The notes under the pieces were generated by a model. The model saw nothing but the letters and a program-made list of their open reading frames with translations, had not been told where the DNA came from and did not search any database. The position numbers were made by a program, and so were the translations under genes. From the NCBI GenBank assembly GCA_951394045.1, contig CATOAN010000008.1, positions 1-13,447 of the forward strand: a DNA stretch of 13,447 nucleotides. The letters run 5' to 3'. This document shows positions 8,682 through 13,447 of this stretch, in pieces. Source of the stretch: Nitzschia sp. DOCU1. Lineage: Eukaryota; Bacillariophyta; Bacillariophyceae; Bacillariales; Bacillariaceae. Numbering within the stretch: position 1 is the stretch's first letter; every line of letters starts with the position of its first letter.

Positions 8682-8756
8682 TATCTCAGAACTCTTTTTT
8701 GCATAAGCCTCTATCAATATTATTCAAAGCTCTGTGCAAAAACAAGTTCTGAGATA
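8682..8756. repeat. Strong foldback: 22-bp arms, 31-base loop
   Basis: The arm 8682-8703 (TATCTCAGAACTCTTTTTTG...) and the arm 8735-8756 (...CAAGTTCTGAGATA) are complementary at 20 of 22 positions. The two mismatches are adjacent. No target-site duplication is evident at the borders, and the arms do not extend further. It may be a small inverted-repeat element or a transcribed hairpin. Confidence 0.7.
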
Positions 8757-8967
8757 CAATGTTTGGATGAAGTAATGATCAATAGAATGGTGGCAAGCGA
8801 TTTCAAATGTACCATGGCGTCTGCTACTACACCGATTTTGACGCTTAGAGGAGGGCCTGACATTTTTATTCCTTTTGCAGGATGGTCCATTGATATGTTT
8901 TGGAGCTATGTCTAAAAGCGATAAAAATGATACGGCCTATTGATGAAGATATGGTGATCCGACCATT

Positions 8968-9080
8968 GCCATGGCCGATGGAACGAATTGCTTTTCGTGT
9001 TGCCATCGTGCAAGAACAAGTTCGCACCCAAAAATGAGATGCCAAGGTGGACTACTTTGATTAACACTATTCGTGAACCA
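8968..9080 (+). repeat. Diverged repeat, copy A (decayed coding fragment)
   Basis: This stretch aligns directly with 10585-10695. Both begin GCCATGG, share CGC(A/G)CCCAAAAA and CCAAG..GACTA.TTTGATT, and agree at about 70 percent of positions by eye. In frame it reads FRVAIVQEQVRTQK, then, after a one-base change of phase, MPRWTTLINTIREPG. These are alignable with RFRDSIERKHHRAQK and MIPSLTNLIAIIHDSKVNPG in copy B. Copy A contains stops, so it is a relic. The family is not identified. Confidence 0.5.
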
Positions 9081-9336
9081 GGGGCAGTCACGATCTTGAG
9101 ATGTTTTGGTAGGATGTGTGGCCCCTAGACTCGGCGACGACTATAGCGGTTCCAAACCCCGTGTAAACGTCTCATTTTCGTACTAAGCCAGACGGTACAA
9201 AAATGACCCATCCGAACCACGAAATGAACGACGATATCGTGGCGAATTTAGTCAAGACATGATGAGGTCACCGACAACACAACACAAGGGACATAATAAA
9301 CAACACCAACGAGGCAATCAACCGCTTCCATTATAA
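9081..9336. other. Spacer with an inverted fragment at 9144-9173
   Basis: No gene is seen. Bases 9144-9173 are the inverse of 10714-10743, with 26 of 30 positions equal. On the minus strand they encode ETFTRGLEPL followed by a stop, against ETFTRTLEPL in the other copy. The rest (9174-9336) shows no frame or repeat I can support and presumably includes the 3' flank of the orphan minus gene. Confidence 0.45.
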
Positions 9337-10455
9337 TTACTTTTCGACACGGAAGTCCACATTCCCTCGAACTTGGAAGCATTTGTGTTGGAACCCGGCA
9401 TTCTCCAGCTCAGCGGTTGAAGGATTGGCACCCTCGAAATGCTGCAACCGAAAAATTCTCTCTTCGTCTGCCATCAACATGTTGAGCATGGTTGTCCAGT
9501 TTCCGGACCGTTTGTCAAGCTGCTCCCAAGACATGAATTCGGAGGGCAGAGGCATTGGGTGGGATCGATTGCTCTCTTTCAAAGTAGGACCTTTCTTCTG
9601 GGGATCTCCACCAGGGGCACCATCTTCTTGGACATACACCGTTTGAGCCAGCTTCGCTTTTGGCAACAACGGCGTACGTATTCGGGACATGGCAGACAGT
9701 ATGTCCACACGGGAGGGTGATGTCGTCAACATGGATACGAGAGCAAAGTATATTGTTGTCATCGTCACTGTTGTTGCCTTCACTTTCATCACTCACAGTA
9801 TTGAGCTCTTCAGTATTCTCTTGTTGTAGGGCTGCTCGGAGGAGGTCAAAAGGAAGCGGGCCCACCGTACTAGAATACTTGGAGTACCATGCAGCAATCA
9901 CCATTTTTTTGCTTCTTCTGGAGATGATGGTGGCTGCTCTGATGGCAACGTTTTTCTCATCTTTTGAATGTTCTTTTGTGCATTTGATACAAGAACAGAG
10001 TCGCAAACATTGTTTGAAATGGAGTTGCCACCGTCCTCAATCCGCTTTCGCTTTCTTGTCAGTGTGATGGCAGCATCGTATTGTGCTTGCCAAAATACTG
10101 GACGGTCACGACAATCAACTTCCTGTGGCTGCTCGGATTCCCGGTGAATTTGAAAGAAATATATGCATTTCTTTGGTTTACCATCATGGCAATCAACCGA
10201 ATACTTCTCTCGTTTGACGATGAATTGTTGCTCAGTGCCGGAAGCATCAAAATTCAACAATTTGCCTTCTCGATCGCCGACAATCTTGTTGAATGCTTTG
10301 GTGATGGCTGTTTCAGTAACACCTGCTTTCAACTGAGTCAAAATGATAGTATGCCATGCCATGGTGGGTATCCAGGTGCGGCGGAACCTTGCATCAGTCG
10401 CCACGGCGGCACAGAATTTCATTGCACCATTGGTGTTTTTCACTTGAGTCGTCAT
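9337..10455 (-). pseudogene. Orphan minus-strand gene split between frames
   Basis: An ATG at 10455 opens 185 codons to TGA at 9898. The protein is basic and globular-looking, with a Cys/Aromatic segment (KPKKCIYFFQIHRESEQPQE), RKRKR at 134-138 as a possible nuclear signal, and a Ser/Pro end. A 7-A run (9904-9910) directly precedes the stop. In the next phase the strand stays open with gene-like content: MVIAAWYSKYSSTVGPLPFD, then an acidic SDESEGNNSDDDNN stretch. Near 9720-9760 the gene-like reading returns to the first phase, giving ILSAMSRIRTPLLPKAKLAQ and ending FQVRGNVDFRVEK at stop 9337. The full product would be about 370 residues. I found no GT-AG intron that repairs both shifts. No family recognised; pseudogene or sequence error. 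Confidence 0.5.
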
Positions 10456-10474
10456 TGCGAAAGCAATTTTGTTC

Positions 10475-10547
10475 CTTCTCGCATATAATTTCGTATTATA
10501 GTCTATTGAATAGTATTCTAGCGATGTGTAAAATTATATGCGAGAAG
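10475..10547. repeat. Perfect 17-bp inverted repeat, 39-base loop
   Basis: CTTCTCGCATATAATTT (10475-10491) and AAATTATATGCGAGAAG (10531-10547) are exact complements. The foldback lies 20 bases upstream of the orphan minus-strand ATG (10455), so it would fall in that gene's promoter or 5' UTR. It may be one end of, or a whole, small inverted-repeat element. Confidence 0.8.
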
Positions 10548-10552
10548 ATGCT

Positions 10553-10581
10553 GTTTTGATTTACTACTTGTCAATCAAAAC
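10553..10581. repeat. Perfect 9-bp inverted repeat
   Basis: GTTTTGATT (10553-10561) and AATCAAAAC (10573-10581) are separated by 11 bases. It starts only five bases after the larger foldback ends and lies immediately upstream of the repeat copy B reading frame. Confidence 0.6.
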
Positions 10582-10584
10582 GGT

Positions 10585-10830
10585 GCCATGGTCGGACCGA
10601 GATTTCGTTTCCGTGATAGCATCGAGCGAAAACATCATCGCGCCCAAAAAATGATTCCAAGTTTGACTAATTTGATTGCAATTATTCATGATTCAAAAGT
10701 TAATCCCGGACGCGAGACGTTTACGCGCACTTTGGAACCGCTAGACTATCATACATCAGTCGGGGACGCTGCAAAATCCAAAGTCAAGGCCCTCGTCGCT
10801 ACTGGAAGGCCTTCTGGTGTGTCATAATTT
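10585..10830 (+). pseudogene. 79-aa reading frame overlapping diverged repeat copy B
   Basis: An ATG at 10588 gives 79 codons, ending TAA at 10825-10827. It begins VGPRFRFRDSIERKHHRAQK, continues MIPSLTNLIAIIHDSKVNPG and includes ETFTRTLEPLD. The first part is homologous to 8968-9080, and the ETFTR.LEPL part to the inverted 9144-9173. That three separated pieces translate to similar peptides suggests a coding family. I associate RGLE-type motifs with an unnamed diatom-expanded group, but that is from memory and unverified. It is short and lacks any recognised domain, so it is more likely a remnant than a complete gene. Confidence 0.35.
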
Positions 10831-10994
10831 GGACGAAATACGGGGCTCCCGAGCAGCACGGCTGAGGTTGTAGGAAAATCTCAACATCTATCGGGTTTTT
10901 AAGGAGCACGTCAATTGCTCCGTCAAGGCTCAACACGACGGCAGCTATTTCTTATTAAATGACGCTCAATCGCAAGATGGTGGGCCGGTTCGGC
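10831..10994. other. Short 3' spacer
   Basis: Between the copy B frame and the end of the four-TM gene. A small hairpin (GGAGCA...TGCTCC, 10901-10919) is visible; nothing else is supported. Confidence 0.4.
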
Positions 10995-11833
10995 CTAGTT
11001 TTTCTGGAACAAACCAGTAGGCGGCATTTGATATGCACCGGGGGTGGATACATCATTTGGGTCAACACCGGGAGCCGTGGCAAGTGGGGGGACATGGGGG
11101 TGGGTCTGGCATTCGAAGGAGCTTCTTCATAGGGGGCACGTTGAACATATGCTGTGGGGGGCGCCAGAAGCCAGTGCAGCAGATCCAGCAGGATTCTTGG
11201 GGGAACAGTCATTGGAAGAAGAACTGAAGGTGGTATTATCTTGAATAGGGGTAGCCACCAGCACGTGAGTTACCCCGTCATCGTCTTCCTCATCTCTGGC
11301 AAGCTGCTTTTGCAAACGACGTCCACAGGCAAAAAGTAATGTCATGATTCCAGCAGCTATCCAGAAGGCGCCACCAATAATCGAGCACACAATTTCAGTG
11401 ACAGAGAAGAAGTAACTGTTGAAAATAAGCAGGACGCCAACAAAAATATCTGCCACACCTCCCAAGACACAATAGACACCTGCGGTAATGAGCCCACACT
11501 TGTCTAGCTTGTAACACCACCCCACTTGCAAAAGGAGAAATCCTATGGCGCCTATGGCCAATGCAAAATACGAACTCGCATACGACAAACCCAGCCCCAC
11601 GATGGAGAAGCTCTGGGCGACAATTAAAACTCGATCTTTGTAGGGCCTGGTGAAAAGAAAGAGCAAAGACGAACAAACGATTAGTTAGTTTATTACGACG
11701 GATAGTCTAGTAGGAAACACCAAACATTACAATCATATGTATGATAGATGCTTCTTCGTGTTGCCTTGAACTATAACACTTACGGCGAACAGCAGTTGTT
11801 TTTGGTGGTGGTCTTGCTTTTTGATCCGTTCAT
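10995..11833 (-). CDS. Four-transmembrane protein of unknown function (two exons, tail frame interrupted)
   Basis: Exon 1 is 11784-11833 (ATG at 11833; MNGSKSKTTTKNNCCS) and exon 2 starts at 11646. Splicing completes a Pro codon and leads into PYKDRVLIVAQ. Hydrophobic segments lie at about residues 22-40, 43-61, 68-92 and 99-123, with both ends probably cytosolic. A basic CGRRLQK patch and an acidic DEEDDD stretch follow. As read, the frame stops at 11127, after a tail that ends out of character. Adding one base to each of two six-base C runs (plus-strand G runs 11156-11161 and 11086-11091) would join a tail reading TAYVQRAPYEEAPSN and then APGVDPNDVSTPGAYQ..., ending at TAG 10995-10997. This Pro/Tyr-rich ending looks like a genuine cytosolic tail. 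I do not recognise the family; a tetraspan (MARVEL-like) shape is only a topological comparison. Confidence 0.68.
11647..11783 (-). other. Intron, 137 nt
   Basis: The minus-strand donor is CGCC|GTAAGT and the acceptor is TTTGCTCTTTCTTTTCACCAG|G, preceded by ACTAAC-like branch sequence (AAACTAACTAATC). Exon 1 supplies two bases and exon 2 one base of a Pro codon, so the frame closes exactly. Without it, the exon 2 frame would have to start at a TTG. Confidence 0.82.
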
Positions 11834-12860
11834 GACTATCGGATGCGTATCGTAACAGTGATGCAAAGTAGAAGAAAAGAGAATTATGAGACGAGAGGCT
11901 AGGATAACTCAAACATTGTGGAATAATAGGGTCTTGACTTTCACGTGCTAGATTTCGGAAGAATCGGACTCGGGACTAGTATTGTTCGTCTCGGACTTCG
12001 CATCCATTGGGTCTTGCCTGCTCTTGGGAGTGATCGCGACGGCGGGAAGGCATGGAACGGCATTACGTAAGTATGACTCCTTTTGCAATAGAAGCAGGGG
12101 TACGTACCTCCATAAACGCCACCAAACAGAAACGCACCTCGCCAACAAACGACACGTAAGTACTGTTTGGGATGACAGATGCAACCATTAAATCTTATAT
12201 GTTCACAATTCGGTTGTGTGGCCTGAAATTCTACTATTGCCCATTTAACTTCAAGTTACCTCAATCTGGTAGGTAGGCCAACCTTATTTAGGAAAGCTTC
12301 AATGCATTTAGGGAGGACGCCTTTTCCTCTGACGCTCGAATTTACCGGTAGGCTCTTGAAGCACAACATACATTTAAGCTTTCATCTGAAGTACTGAAGA
12401 ATATTTCGCGCCAATAAATCCTTTTTGTTCCGATCTTAATTCCAAGCCTTTCTTGCTAATAGTGCCCTTTCGAAGTTCAAGCCCATCGGAAAAAGCTGCC
12501 ATATTTGTGACAACTTAAATGTGTCCCATATCACCAAATTATAGCTTGCTGTCGCACGCGAGAAAAAACCGCCTCCTTCCAAGAGGGACATAAATGCTCT
12601 AATTGCCAAGACGCCACGTAGGCGGCTCCTTAAACTTAATATTGTCGGGGCACTATCCGCTCAGATTGTTGCTGACAAGCTTCAATATTTTAATATGTCG
12701 TTTCGTGCAGACGAAGCGCGGTTCTCCTTAACGTAATCAACAAATCCCCTCCACACAACCCACCAAATGCCGACCAATTTTTTCCATGATAAGAGAGTGT
12801 TTTACTCACATCTCTCTTTCTGAGCAGGTCCACGTTGATGAAGGCATTGATACGGCGACC
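11834..12860. other. Spacer, probably divergent promoters and 5' exon or intron of the right-edge gene
   Basis: This separates the minus-strand four-TM gene from the plus-strand right-edge gene. It holds two plus-strand consensus donors, ATTAC|GTAAGTA (at 12067) and ACAC|GTAAGTA (at 12156), and a clear acceptor at 12827 (TCTCTCTTTCTGAGCAG). A TTG-started minus frame at 11948-12184 (ending SETNNTSPESDSSEI) and its plus partner are not convincing on their own. Nothing was recognised between about 12200 and 12780. Confidence 0.45.
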
Positions 12861-13447
12861 ATGAATGAGCAAGGCTCTGTCTACAATGACGGCGGCCGTG
12901 TATCACTGGCTCGTAAGGACAGCGATAGTCGGATAGATGACCGGGTGATACTGCCGAGCGAGAATTCTGAGTTTGAAGGGGTAATAACGAAGGAAGACAG
13001 CGGCGAGTCGAGCAATGAACACTTGGGGAAGCTAGGGGACCTTCGGCAACCTTCTTCGGCGCACCCAAAGAAGAGGAAACTGAAGGACACGCCGGTGACA
13101 GGAAGGGACACGAAGGCTCAAAGGCCGTCCAGCGAAGGAAGCAACGAGACAGCATCAAAAGATTCCGATGAATCGGTGGCGAAGAAAAAAGTTAAAGCTG
13201 AACCCCCCGAAGAAAATATAACCGAGAAGAATGTGTCTAAGCCGGACGCTGAAAAAGAGAGAAAGGAAGGAGTTGAGGATTCTGCCGAGAAAGACCAGAA
13301 TGCGGCTGACTCCACTATTGGTGACGATACTGCCCTATACTACACGGACAATATTGCTGCTGCCTGCGCTGCCACCAACGATGAGCTTACATCAAGTTGG
13401 CAAGAAGACAATGAACGGCCTGAAGCTCCTCAGGACGGTAACGCTGC
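12861..13447 (+). CDS. N-terminal part of a charged, nuclear-type protein, cut by the right window edge
   Basis: From ATG 12861 the frame is open for 195 codons to the window end. It is strongly hydrophilic, rich in Glu, Asp, Lys and Ser, and probably disordered. Two basic clusters, PKKRKLK (69-75) and KKKVK (108-112), are classical-type nuclear localisation signals. A less charged part follows at about 157-182 (DDTALYYTDNIAAACAATND). The frame is also open upstream: an in-frame ATG at 12786 exists, but it lies in a pyrimidine-rich acceptor region. Alternatively, a tiny exon ATGGAACGGCATTAC (12052-12066) could splice in phase from 12066 to 12828. The start is therefore uncertain. No DNA-binding domain is visible in this portion; identity depends on the missing C-terminus. 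Confidence 0.65.
   Translation, partial: MNEQGSVYNDGGRVSLARKDSDSRIDDRVILPSENSEFEGVITKEDSGESSNEHLGKLGDLRQPSSAHPKKRKLKDTPVTGRDTKAQRPSSEGSNETASKDSDESVAKKKVKAEPPEENITEKNVSKPDAEKERKEGVEDSAEKDQNAADSTIGDDTALYYTDNIAAACAATNDELTSSWQEDNERPEAPQDGNA

Noticed and set aside
8646..8915. 89-codon plus-strand frame across the foldback
   Set aside because: It starts at TTG, is built largely over the inverted repeat, and has no recognisable domain.
9144..9173. tRNA-like T-arm (GGTTCCAAACC)
   Set aside because: It differs from the B-box at key bases, and no D-arm, anticodon arm or acceptor stem can be built around it.
9660..10067. 135-codon plus-strand frame with a hydrophobic look
   Set aside because: It is the complement of the orphan minus-strand gene; its hydrophobic run mirrors acidic codons there.
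11948..12184. 78-codon minus-strand frame ending SETNNTSPESDSSEI
   Set aside because: It begins at TTG with no upstream exon found; the end looks coding-like, but nothing else supports it.

Overview
The window looks like nuclear DNA of a diatom (Bacillariophyta; class not resolved). Three things point there: a CRAL-TRIO lipid-binding domain joined to a DUF6824-type domain, a pairing I associate with diatoms; short GT-AG introns (101 and 137 nt) with pyrimidine-rich acceptors; and mostly intron-poor genes on both strands separated by repeat-bearing spacers. No rRNA, tRNA, CRISPR array or complete transposon was recognised.

Layout. 1-108: probable 5' end of a minus-strand gene leaving the window. 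109-2519: gene-poor, with a diverged tandem duplication carrying a GTGTA microsatellite, plus small inverted repeats. 2520-4174 (+): a two-exon gene for a 517-aa CRAL-TRIO/DUF6824 protein. 4664-5299 (-): a secreted or organelle-directed Ser/Thr/Pro-rich protein. 5300-6397: a spacer holding a candidate plus-strand mini-gene (signal-like ATG exon with a strong donor). 6398-8098 (+): an intron-less 566-aa MFSD5/MOT2-like major facilitator transporter. 8099-9336: decayed coding pieces, a foldback and diverged repeats. 9337-10455 (-): an orphan gene split between two frames. 10456-10830: two hairpins and a second copy of the diverged repeat, as a 79-aa reading frame. 10995-11833 (-): a two-exon, four-transmembrane protein whose C-terminal tail is interrupted by two apparent single-base losses in G/C runs. 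11834-12860: spacer, probably the 5' region of the last gene. 12861-13447 (+): N-terminal half of a Lys/Glu-rich nuclear-type protein, open at the window edge.

How the parts relate. I see no operon or pathway cluster; these are independently transcribed eukaryotic genes. Two divergent arrangements may share promoters: the secreted-protein gene with the candidate at 5545, and the four-TM gene with the right-edge gene. The least explained stretch is 8.3-10.8 kb, where fragments of an unrecognised protein family recur in both orientations around a broken orphan gene. At least three of the frame breaks between 9.9 and 11.2 kb fall in homopolymers, so consensus error has to be excluded before calling these pseudogenes.
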